From CAVWGP01 sp963754645 (lineage in GTDB: Bacteria > Pseudomonadota > Alphaproteobacteria > Bin65), in the NCBI GenBank assembly GCA_963754645.1, contig CAVWGP010000011.1, positions 558,001-622,000 on the forward strand: a stretch of 64,000 bases of DNA, in the 5' to 3' direction. The notes beneath the pieces are model-generated. The model saw only the letters and a list, made by a program, of their open reading frames with translations, was not told where the DNA came from and searched no databases. A program made the translations under genes and the position numbers. Positions 35,721 through 46,583 of this stretch are shown one piece after another; the first letter of the stretch is position 1; every line of letters begins with the position of its first letter.

Positions 35721-35975
35721 CGATATTTATCCACAGAAACTCTGCTGCATCGCAATAGAACCCGCGAAATTACGGCGATTTGGAACATTGGCATAATGCG
35801 AGTTTGGGCGTTCATTCTTGCCAAAGGCGGCCTATTTTTTGCTTGGCCATCTTGGGCAAATTTGGCCACCTTCGGCCGGATTTGCGCCGATCGCCGCTTC
35901 CTTGACTCTGGGTATTCGAAAAGTATGGTGCGCCGCACCCAAACCGCGCAATAAAATTATCCACAGCTTATCCAT
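35721..35975. promoter_or_regulatory. AT-richer intergenic region with three DnaA-box-like sites (candidate origin or DnaA-regulated promoter)
   Basis: This gap of about 255 bases, of visibly lower GC, has two exact matches to the DnaA box TTATCCACA (35727-35735 and 35957-35965) and one near match TTATCCATA (35968-35976), all on the plus strand. The last runs into the glyQ start codon. T-rich and A-rich tracts occur between them (for example near 35831 and 35951). It could be a replication origin, a DnaA-controlled promoter or a DnaA sink; nothing else here marks the origin. Confidence 0.45.
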
Positions 35976-36868
35976 ATGTCTCCCAAAGCCTCGCCCGAGA
36001 CCTGTTTCCAAGGCCTGATCTTGAAGCTGCAAAGCTTTTGGGCGGGCAAGGGCTGCGTCGTGTTGCAGCCTTACGACATGGAGGTGGGCGCCGGCACGTT
36101 TCACCCGGCGACGACGTTGCGCTCGCTCGGCCCCGAGCCATGGCGCGCCGCCTATGTCCAGCCTTCGCGCCGGCCCAAGGATGGGCGCTACGGCGAGAAT
36201 CCCAACCGGCTGCAGCACTACTATCAGTTTCAGGTGATCCTGAAGCCCTCGCCCGCCGATGTGCAGGAGCAATATCTCGACAGCTTGCGCACCCTCGGCA
36301 TCGACCCGATGGCGCACGACATCCGCTTCGTCGAAGACGATTGGGAAAGCCCCACCCTCGGCGCCTGGGGCCTCGGCTGGGAAGTGTGGTGCGACGGCAT
36401 GGAGGTTTCGCAGTTCACCTATTTCCAGCAGGTCGGCGGCTACGATTGCAACCCGGTCTCCGCCGAAATCACCTACGGACTGGAGCGCCTCGTCATGTAT
36501 GTGCAGGGCGTCGACCGGGTCTACGATCTCGATTGGGACGGCGTCGCCAAGGACCAGGGCGGCATGACCTATGGCGATGTTTTCCTGCAAGCCGAGCGCG
36601 AATATTCGGCGTTCAATTTCGAGCACGCCGACACCGCCATGCTGCTGCGCCATTTCGCGGACGCCGAGGCGGAATGCGGTCGCTGATCGGCAAGGGCGTG
36701 GCGCTGCCCGCCTACGATCACTGCATCAAGGCGAGCCACGCCTTCAACCTGCTCGATGCGCGCGGCGTCATCAGCGTCACCGAGCGCCAATCCTACATCC
36801 TGCGCGTGCGCGCGCTTGCCAAAGCCTGCTGCGGCGCCTGGCTCAAAAGCCGCGGGCACGCGGCGTGA
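35976..36868 (+). CDS. glyQ: Glycyl-tRNA synthetase alpha subunit, one frameshift
   Basis: GlyQ holds the catalytic core of the bacterial alpha2-beta2 glycyl-tRNA synthetase. The N-terminal 236 residues carry CFQGLILKLQSFWAGKGC, the motif 2-type HPATTLRSLGPEPW, WEVWCDGMEVSQFTYFQQ and the ITYGLERLVMYVQG motif. After AEAEC (near 36680) the frame closes early, but the conserved ending (SLIGKGVALPAYDHCIKASHAF to the stop at 36868) follows in the next frame, as if one base were missing. Corrected length is about 297 residues, matching the family. Confidence 0.92.
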
Positions 36869-37114
36869 TGGGGGAACGGGCGATTGAAATTGCGTCGCCC
36901 CAGCGCATATCGATGTAGGGCGTCATCCCGACCGGATGCTCGGCCCGAAGGCGACGCGGGTGAGGGAGTATCGCGGCTTGGCGAAGTGCGCCGAGATCAA
37001 TCGCGATGCGCGAGCCGCAAGTGCGGCTCGCGCCGACGCCCCCCATCGGCGTCGGCACGGTCGGGAAGACGCTCAAGGCTGAGCGCGAAAAAATATGCGT
37101 TCAGGTGCCGCCTG
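36869..37114. other. glyQ-glyS spacer with two adjacent hairpins and repeat-like sequence
   Basis: No gene seen in these 246 bases. It holds two perfect stem-loops: GCGAGCCGC/GCGGCTCGC (37010-37031) and GCCGACGCC/GGCGTCGGC (37032-37056). It also has a GTCATCCCGACCGG stretch near 36924 that is shared with the element at 61659. In relatives glyQ and glyS usually lie closer, so this may be an inserted repeat. Confidence 0.5.
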
Positions 37115-39440
37115 ATGCCCGAACTCCTGCTCGAACTTTTCTCCGAGGAAATTCCCGCGCGCATGCAGGCGCGGGCGTCGGATGAACTTGGCGCGGCTCG
37201 TGTGCGATGGGTTGAAGGCCGCCGGACTCGCTTTCGGCAAGGTCGAGAAATTCGTCACACCGCGCCGGCTCGGGCTCGCTGTTGCGGATATTCCGGTTGC
37301 GCGCGCCGATGTGCGCGAGGAAAAGCGCGGGCCGCGCGTCGGCGCGCCGGATCAGGCGATCCAGGGTTTCCTGAAATCGGTTGGCCTACTCATCGCTCGA
37401 TCACTGCGAGAAGCGCGAGGTCAAAGGCGCCGAGTATTATTTCGCCGTCGTCGAACAGAAGGGCGGAGCGACCGCCAACGCAGTTCCCGGCATCGTGAAC
37501 GCCGCGATCAAGGGCCTCGCCTGGCCCAAATCGATGCGCTGGGCGGCCACGTCTTTTACCTATGTGCGCCCGCTGCACAATATTCTCTGCCGCTTCGACG
37601 GCAAGGCCGTGGCCGGCAGCTTCGATTGCGGCGGCGGCACGATGCTGCCGTTCACCGGCAATAGCTTCGGCCATCGTTTCCTCGGCCCCGAGAGCGATCG
37701 AAATCGCGAATGCCGCCGACTACCGCGCGAAACTGCGCCAGGCCTTCGTCATCGCCGATGCCGCCGAGCGCCGCGCCGCGATCTGGGACAAGGCGCAGGC
37801 GGCGGCGAAAGCGCGCGGGCTTGCGCTCAAGCCGGACGAAGCGCTGCTCGACGAGGTGACCGGCCTGGTCGAATGGCCCGTGCCGCTGATCGGCCGCATC
37901 GACGGCGAATTCGATGGCGTTGCCGCAAGAAGTTCTCGTCACCTCGATGCGCAACAACCAGAAATATTTCGCGCTCGAGCGACAAGGGCGGGCAGGAGGT
38001 GGCGCCGTTCTTCCTCACCGTCGCCAACATGGAAACCAAGGATGGCGGCGCCGTCATCGTCGCGGGCAACGAGCGCGTCCTGCGTGCCCGCCTCGCCGAT
38101 GCGCGCTTTTTCTGGGACTCAAGACCGCAAGGCCAAGCTCGAAAGCCGCGTCGCCGCGCTGAACGCGATCACCTGGCACGCCAAGCTCGGCAGCATCGGC
38201 GACAAGATCGGGCGCATCGAGGCGCTCGCCGTCGAAATCGCTAAGCGCATTCCCGGCGCCGATGAAGGCAAGGTCCGCTTGGCCGCGCGCCTCGTCAAGG
38301 CCGATCTCACCACCGGCATGGTCGGCGAATTCCCCGAGCTGCAAGGCGTCATGGGCCGCTACTACGCGCTGCACGACGGCGAAGACAACGACGTCGCCGA
38401 CGCCATCGCCGAACATTGGGGCCCGCTGGGCCCGTCCGATCGCTGCCCGACCGCGCCGGTTTCGGTCGCGGTGGCGCTGGCGGATAAGATCGATTCGCTG
38501 GTCGGGTTTTTCGGCGATCGACGAAAAACCGACTGGATCGCGAGATCCGTTTGGACTTCGCCGTGCGGCGCTCGGGTGTCATTCGACTGATCGTTGAGAA
38601 CGATTCAGGATTCGGCTCATGCGGTCTCTTCGACGAAGCAGCCATCGCAGTCATGTACGAAGCGGACAAAGGCAAAGAGTTGGCGGACGCAGTTCGAGAT
38701 TGCTGAAGTCGAACGACGGATTCAAGGTCGCCGATGATCTCGCCGGCTGATTCACTGATGCGTACAAGATGCGGCTCGAGTGACGCACTACGCCGAGCGA
38801 AATAAGAGCCAGTGCGCTGACCGATCTGCTTGACTTTCTTCGCCGACCGCCTCAAGGCCGCGCTGCGCGAAAAGGGCGTGCGCCACGATCTTGTCGATGC
38901 CGTGTTCGCGCTTGGCGGCGAAGACGATCTCGTGCGCCTGCTCGCCCGGGTCGAGGCGTTGCGCGGCTTCATCGAGTCCGACGACGGCAAGAACCTGCTC
39001 GTCGCCTATCGCCGCGCCGCCAATATCGTCAAGATCGAAGCGAAAAAGGACAAATCGAGACTGGTTCGACGGCGTCGCCGAATGCGGCGCTCTACAAGCA
39101 GCCCGAGGAAAAAGCCCTGGCCGCGGCACTCGACAAACTCGCGGCGGAAAGCGACGCGCTGATCGCAAAAGAAGAATTCGCCGGCGCGATGCGTGCACTC
39201 GCGGGTCTGCGCAAGCCGGTCGATATTTTCTTCGACAAGGTCACGGTCAACGCGCCCGAAAAAGAGCTGCGCGCCAATCGGCTGCGCCTGCTACAACGCA
39301 TCGGCGAAGTCATGGACCGCATCGCGATTTTCGCCAAGATTGATGCCGTCACGGGCACGGCCGATATCGTGCTTGCAGCGGTCACGGTCACAGCGGAGGG
39401 CACGGTTGGGAAGGGTAGCAAAATCCCTCTCTCCCCTTGA
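37115..39440 (+). pseudogene. glyS: Glycyl-tRNA synthetase beta subunit, disrupted by about 11 single-base insertions
   Basis: The tRNA-binding partner of GlyQ. Beginning MPELLLELFSEEIPARMQARA, the homologous protein steps through all frames: AGLAFGKVEKFVTPRRL, then SSLDHCEKREVKGAEYYF, then VRPLHNILCRFDGKAVAG, then LVTSMRNNQKYFAL, VAPFFLTVANMETKDGG, FADRLKAALREKGVRHDL and GLRKPVDIFFDKVTVNAPE. Each step is one extra base, at about 37186, 37388, 37693, 37913, 37980, 38117, 38513, 38577, 38836, 39058 and 39080. Flanking codons stay conserved. Segment 38600-38820 fits poorly. Since glyS is essential, sequencing error or a second copy elsewhere is likely. Confidence 0.85.
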
Positions 39441-39489
39441 GGTCCATGGCATATACATGTCTTTCGACATTGCTTCACATTTCTTGTTC

Positions 39490-39646
39490 CTGTCATCCCG
39501 AGCGAAGGCGCATCGCGTAGCGATGCGCCGAAGTCGAGGGATATTGGCAGTGCGGGGAAAATTCATGTCCAATGACTCCGTCCTATTTTGCCATGGGCAA
39601 GATCCCTCGACGGCGCGCGCTTGCGCGCGCTTGCTCGGGATGACAG
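39490..39646. repeat. Intergenic palindromic repeat between glyS and ppdK
   Basis: The ends are exact 14-base inverted repeats, CTGTCATCCCGAGC (39490-39503) and its complement (39633-39646). Nested inside are AGTCGAGGGAT/ATCCCTCGAC arms and two further hairpins (GGCGCATCGC-GCGATGCGCC near 39508, and GGCGCGCGC-TTGCGCGCGC near 39612). No ORF is credible. It shares the CATCCCGA tip and GTCGAGGGA/TCCCTCGA core with the element at 61659, so it is probably one copy of a dispersed, non-coding REP-like family. Confidence 0.75.
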
Positions 39647-39737
39647 TTTTGATAAGCGCGCGTCGATGTCACGAAATGTGCAAATCCGGTAGCCCGCAAG
39701 AGGAAAGGGATGCAGTGGATTTAACTGGGACGGTGCG

Positions 39738-42437
<2,700 letters not shown>

Positions 42438-42446
42438 GGCTGCGGC

Positions 42447-42872
42447 ATGCGCACCGATCCCGGCTGTATCTTCTGCAAAATCGCGGCCGGCCGGATCCCG
42501 TGCTTCAAGCTGTGGGACGACGCGGATAGCTTGGCCTTCATGGATATCAATCCGGGCAATCCCGGCCACGCGCTGGCGATAGCCAAGGAGCATTGGGAAA
42601 ATTTCGCGGCGCTGCCGCCGGCCCTGCTCGCGCCGGTCATGCAAACCGCGCAGCGCGTCGCGCGCGCGGTCGAAGCGGCGCTCAGGCCGGACGGCATCAA
42701 TATTTTACAGGCGAACGGCGCCGGCGCCGGCCAGTCGGTCTTCCACTATCACGTGCATATTTTGCCGCGCCGCCTGGATGACGGGCTGGCGATGAATTGG
42801 GGCCACAAGCCCGGCGACATGGTCGCCATCAAGGCGAACCACGAAAAAATTCTAGCGGCGCTGAAACTTTGA
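42447..42872 (+). CDS. HIT family protein
   Basis: A 141-residue histidine-triad nucleotide-binding hydrolase. The N-terminal CIFCKIAAGRIPC carries the zinc-type cysteines, and the catalytic triad motif is FHYHVHILPR. It starts 10 bases after ppdK, so it may share its transcript. The natural substrate (AMP-lysine, dinucleotide or another phosphoramidate) cannot be told. The 3' end overlaps a small ORF on the other strand. Confidence 0.95.
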   Translation: MRTDPGCIFCKIAAGRIPCFKLWDDADSLAFMDINPGNPGHALAIAKEHWENFAALPPALLAPVMQTAQRVARAVEAALRPDGINILQANGAGAGQSVFHYHVHILPRRLDDGLAMNWGHKPGDMVAIKANHEKILAALKL

Positions 42873-43004
42873 GATCAGGCGCGCGATCGCCAGGCTGGCG
42901 AGGGCAAAGGTGAAAGTAACGCCGAGCAGCGCGTAGCCCAGCCAAGCGGAATGATTGCCATGTTCGTTGACCGCGGCCGAAGGAGTTGTCGTGAGCGCAA
43001 CCAT
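42852..43004 (-). CDS. Small single-pass membrane protein (50 residues)
   Basis: ATG 43004 is preceded by a strong AGAGGAGGGGCAC site. The 50-residue product has a polar N-terminus, then one hydrophobic helix (WLGYALLGVTFTFALASLAIA) and a basic end (SKFQRR), the positive-inside pattern of a small bitopic protein. The 3' end overlaps the convergent HIT gene by 21 bases. Homologues are unknown to me; the ribosome site and topology are the support. Confidence 0.6.
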   Translation of the reverse strand: MVALTTTPSAAVNEHGNHSAWLGYALLGVTFTFALASLAIARLISKFQRR

Positions 43005-43061
43005 GTGCCCCTCCTCTCATCCCAGATGCGCCGACCCTAGAAGCGCATTGTTTATTTTCAG

Positions 43062-44309
43062 TTACGGCGCCGGCGGGTTTGCCTCCCGCCAGCGGGCCGG
43101 ATCGGGCAGAAACAGCGTTAACAGCGTGCCAACCATCATTAGAGCCGCGCAAACCGTCAGTGGCAAGTCGTAACTCCGCCAATAATCGAAGGCATAGCCG
43201 GCGAGGGGCGGGCCGCTCAACGTGCCGAGCGCGACCGATGTGTAGAGCGCGCCGAGCACGCCGCTGGCGCGTTTCGGGCCGAGATAGTCGACCGTCAGCG
43301 CCGGCGCCAGCGCGACGAAACCGCCATAGCAGGTGCCGTGCAGCAGGGCGAAAACGCCGAGAGACCAGGGCGACTTGGCGAAAGCCCAGAGCACGAACGC
43401 GACGCTGAGGCCGAAAAACATGGCGATATAGGTGTTGCGCCGCCCGAGGCGGTCGGCGAGCGGGCCGATCGCGAAACGGCCGAGCATGCTGCCGACGCCG
43501 ATCAGGCTGGCAAGGAACACGCTGGTTTCGGCGCCGATGCCGTGATCGCGCGCATAGGGCACCAGGTGGACAAAGGGGACGAAGAGCGGGAACGACATCA
43601 CCGCCACGGAAAGGTAGGAGACGATGAAGGGCCGCGTCCCGAGGGCGGCGCGCACCGTGTAGCCCCAGCTTGGGCCGGCGCCGCGCGTTTCGCCCGGCTT
43701 TTCATTGTCGGGCCACTGGCCGATCGCGGCCGGCGAATCGATCATGAGCCGCGTCGCCGCGAAGCCGCCGGCGATGATGAGGGTGCCGAGCACGAGCCAC
43801 GCCATGCGCCAATCGCTCCAGCCCATCACCGCCGTTGCCAAGAGCGGGCCGCCGAAAGTGCCGACGCCGATCCCGGTCACGGCGAAGCTCGACGCCGTGC
43901 CGCGGCGCTTGACGAACCAGCGCTGCACCGGCCCCACCGATGGCACATAGGCCAAGCCGACGCCGAAGCCGACGCCCAGGCCGTGCGCGATCAGCACATG
44001 CCACAGCGCGGTGCCGAAGCTGGCCGCGATTAGGCCGACGCCGAGCAGGACCAGGCCGAGCCCGACCACGATGCGCGCGCCGAAACGGTCGGCGAGCTGG
44101 CCGGCCGGCGCGCCGACAATGAAAAACAGCGCGCCCGACAAGCCGAAGATCAGCGAAATATTGCCGCGCGAGCCGGGAAAGGCCTGTTCGAGCGGCGTGA
44201 AAAAAGCCGGGAACGCATAGGCGCCGCCGAAGGCGAGCGTGAGAACGAAAAACGTGCCGGCGACGACGTGCCAGCCGCGAAAGCCTGGCGAGGCCGGTTC
44301 CGCCGGCAT
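43062..44309 (-). CDS. MFS transporter (monocarboxylate/oxalate-formate-like)
   Basis: A 415-residue protein with twelve predicted membrane segments. The loop 2-3 motif appears as GQLADRFGARIV and again in the second half as GPLADRLGRRNTY, typical of the major facilitator superfamily. The RGWHVVAGTFFVLTLAFGGAYAFPAFFTPLEQAF start resembles monocarboxylate-porter-like members. Substrate not assignable. It begins 4 bases before the stop of the DedA gene (44314), so the two are likely co-transcribed. Confidence 0.9.
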   Translation of the reverse strand: MPAEPASPGFRGWHVVAGTFFVLTLAFGGAYAFPAFFTPLEQAFPGSRGNISLIFGLSGALFFIVGAPAGQLADRFGARIVVGLGLVLLGVGLIAASFGTALWHVLIAHGLGVGFGVGLAYVPSVGPVQRWFVKRRGTASSFAVTGIGVGTFGGPLLATAVMGWSDWRMAWLVLGTLIIAGGFAATRLMIDSPAAIGQWPDNEKPGETRGAGPSWGYTVRAALGTRPFIVSYLSVAVMSFPLFVPFVHLVPYARDHGIGAETSVFLASLIGVGSMLGRFAIGPLADRLGRRNTYIAMFFGLSVAFVLWAFAKSPWSLGVFALLHGTCYGGFVALAPALTVDYLGPKRASGVLGALYTSVALGTLSGPPLAGYAFDYWRSYDLPLTVCAALMMVGTLLTLFLPDPARWREANPPAP

Positions 44310-44313
44310 CGCG

Positions 44314-44973
44314 CTATGTCAGCTTGCGGCTGATTTCGTCGCCCTTTTTCTGGTGCTCCTCGGAACTGTGCGCGACCGCGGCTTTGAACTTCTTCTTGCC
44401 GCGCCAATGGATGAAGGTAATGAGACAAACGACGAACACCAGCACGCCCAGCATGATGTAGCCGAAATTGACTTTCTCCAGCGCTTCGCGCGCCACGGTG
44501 CCGAGCAGATAACCGCCGCCGGCAAAGCTGATCGCCCAAAGGCCCGCGGCAACGAAGTTCAAGCTCGCGAAACGCGGCCATGACAAGTCCGTCATGCCCA
44601 TCCCGACCGACGCGAAGTTGCGCACGCCATACATGTAGCGATAGGTCAGGATGAACAGCGTATGGTATTTGTGCAGCATGTCGATCGCGAGCTGCACGCC
44701 GCCCTGGAAGCGCGGGAAGCGGCGCAACAGCCATTTGCCGCCATAGCGCCCGAGCGCGAACCAGCATTGGTCGCCGCAGAAGCTGCCGATCCAGGCCGCG
44801 GCGGTCAGATAGTAGATGTTGAGCAAGCCCTTCTCGCCCGGCCCCGGCGGCACGCTGAGCGCGCCGGCGAAGATCACGAAGGTCTCGCCTTCGAAGAAGG
44901 TCCAGAGAAACGTCACCCCGTAGAACCACACTTCGTATTTGAGTATCAGTTCCTTGATCGTTTCCAAGAGCAA
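44314..44973 (-). CDS. DedA/VTT family membrane protein
   Basis: The 219-residue protein has the VTT-domain features: an N-terminal FLWTFFEGETFVIFAGALS re-entrant-type segment with the conserved acidic residue, AAAWIGSFCGDQCWFALGRYGG, and the glycine/arginine motif LTYRYMYGVRNFASVGMG. DedA proteins take part in membrane lipid (undecaprenyl-phosphate or phospholipid) flipping and envelope homeostasis. Upstream of, and probably coupled to, the MFS gene. Confidence 0.9.
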   Translation of the reverse strand: MLLETIKELILKYEVWFYGVTFLWTFFEGETFVIFAGALSVPPGPGEKGLLNIYYLTAAAWIGSFCGDQCWFALGRYGGKWLLRRFPRFQGGVQLAIDMLHKYHTLFILTYRYMYGVRNFASVGMGMTDLSWPRFASLNFVAAGLWAISFAGGGYLLGTVAREALEKVNFGYIMLGVLVFVVCLITFIHWRGKKKFKAAVAHSSEEHQKKGDEISRKLT

Positions 44974-45087
44974 CGTCTCCGAATCGAATTTGCGGGTCCG
45001 GCAGGGCGCGCGACACTAGCACGCGCTATTCCGGTTGGAAAAGTCGCGCCGCTCGGCCAAATTTGCGGTCCTATCGGGAGTTGCGAC

Positions 45088-45945
45088 ATGGCTTACACGA
45101 CGCTCACCTATCGCCGCGACGGCCGCATCGCGCGCATCACGCTCAACCGGCCGGCGCGGCTCAACGCCATCACCACGGCCATGCCGGGCGAGATCGCGGC
45201 GGCGGTGCGCGAGGCCAATGGCGACGACCGCGTGCACGTCATCGTCCTGGCCGGCGCCGGCCGCGCCTTCTGCGCCGGCTACGACTTGAAGGACTTCGCC
45301 GAGAGCAAGACGCCGCTGATCCAGGAAGACATGCCCTGGGACCCGATGCGCGATTACGCCGTGATGAAAGGCTATACCGAGGACTTCATGGCGCTGTTCC
45401 GCAGCTACAAGCCGACGATCTGCAAGGTGCAGGGCTATGCGGTGGCGGGCGGCAGCGATATCGCGCTGTGCTGCGATCTCGTCGTCATGGCCGAAAATGC
45501 CAAGATCGGCTATCCGCCGGCGCGGGTCTGGGGCTGCCCGACCACGGCGATGTGGGTCTATCGCCTGGGCGCCGAGCGTGCCAAGCGCATGCTGCTGACC
45601 GGCGACCTGATCGCGGGCCGCGAAGCCAAGGCGATCGGCCTTGTCGCGGATGCGGTGCCGGCGAAGCGACTCGAAGCCGCGGTCGAGCGCTGGGCGGCGC
45701 GCATGGCGGGCGTGCCCAAGAACCAGCTCATGATGCAGAAGCTGATGATCAACCAGGCGCTGAGCAATATGGGCCTCGAAGCGACGCAGATGTTCGCCAC
45801 GGTCTTCGACGGCATTACGCGCCATACGCGCGAGGGCATGGCGTTCAAGCATCGCGCCGAGAAGGTCGGCTTCAAGCGCGCGGTCAAGGAGCGCGACGGC
45901 GGCAAGCCGCTCGACGAGATTTGGGACATCGGGCCGAAGCGCTGA
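45088..45945 (+). CDS. Crotonase-family protein with atypical active site
   Basis: A 285-residue enoyl-CoA hydratase/isomerase-fold protein. The CoA/oxyanion region is RAFCAGYDLKDFAES, and the second half of the oxyanion hole is AVAGGSDIALCCDLVVM. The first catalytic glutamate position is Asp/Ile (GGSDIAL) and the usual PE motif reads PPARVWG, so the standard hydratase glutamates are missing. It may act as an isomerase, hydrolase or decarboxylase. Start ATG 45088 matches the family N-terminus. Divergent from the DedA-MFS pair. Confidence 0.88.
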   Translation: MAYTTLTYRRDGRIARITLNRPARLNAITTAMPGEIAAAVREANGDDRVHVIVLAGAGRAFCAGYDLKDFAESKTPLIQEDMPWDPMRDYAVMKGYTEDFMALFRSYKPTICKVQGYAVAGGSDIALCCDLVVMAENAKIGYPPARVWGCPTTAMWVYRLGAERAKRMLLTGDLIAGREAKAIGLVADAVPAKRLEAAVERWAARMAGVPKNQLMMQKLMINQALSNMGLEATQMFATVFDGITRHTREGMAFKHRAEKVGFKRAVKERDGGKPLDEIWDIGPKR

Positions 45946-46080
45946 GCGGCGAGCGTCGCAATCCGTCGATGCCTGTGGTGAACACAGGCTGAACCTCGAG
46001 TTCAGTCGCGGTTCAAGGCCCGCATGGATAATGTGACGCGCATCACACGATGATGCTTCACCTCAACCCAAGGAGACCCC

Positions 46081-46500
46081 ATGAACACGATCAGTCGCAC
46101 GCTCATTGTCGGACTCGGTGGTTTGATCGCTCTTGCCGCGCCGGTCGCCGCCGCAACCAACGCGCCGATGGATTTGGTCGGCGAATACAAGCAGCTCGCT
46201 TGCTCCTATAGCAAGCCCAAGCCGGGAAGCGCGCTGAACTTGAACGCGATCACCCTGACCAACACAACCGGCCAGGCCCTGAAAAAAGGCGAGAAGCTCA
46301 ATGTTTCGATCACCTATAGCGCCGGAAAGGCAAAACACTTCGTCGTGACCTTGAGCAAGGATTTGCCGCAGGGCACTTCGTTGAATCTGGGACCCGAGTT
46401 CAACGTCGCCAAGTGCACGGCATCGTACAAAAGCGGCCCAGTGGGCATTCGCCCACCGGGGCTAAATTTGCCGGCGACAAGGCTACCGGGGCTTTTCTAG
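46081..46500 (+). CDS. Secreted hypothetical protein
   Basis: About 139 residues with a clear signal peptide (LIVGLGGLIALAAPVAA, cleavage near residue 24). The mature part is lysine-rich and beta-like, with two cysteines (LACSYSKPK and AKCTASYKS) that could form one disulfide. No family recognised. A ribosome site AAGGAGAC precedes ATG 46081. Followed by a strong stem-loop at 46540-46565, so it is probably a monocistronic gene. Confidence 0.75.
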   Translation: MNTISRTLIVGLGGLIALAAPVAAATNAPMDLVGEYKQLACSYSKPKPGSALNLNAITLTNTTGQALKKGEKLNVSITYSAGKAKHFVVTLSKDLPQGTSLNLGPEFNVAKCTASYKSGPVGIRPPGLNLPATRLPGLF

Positions 46501-46539
46501 CCATTGCCATCGCGGGTTGCGTGCAACATCGAACGAATC

Positions 46540-46571
46540 GGCGCGGGCCGCTTGCGGCCCGCGCCCTTCTT
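46540..46571 (+). terminator. Stem-loop terminator after the secreted protein gene
   Basis: Perfect 12-base stem GGCGCGGGCCGC (46540-46551) with its complement (46554-46565) and a two-base loop, followed by CTTCTT. Convergent with the phosphotransferase gene ending at 46584, so it may serve both sides. Confidence 0.7.
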
Positions 46572-46583
46572 CGTCAGCGATCT

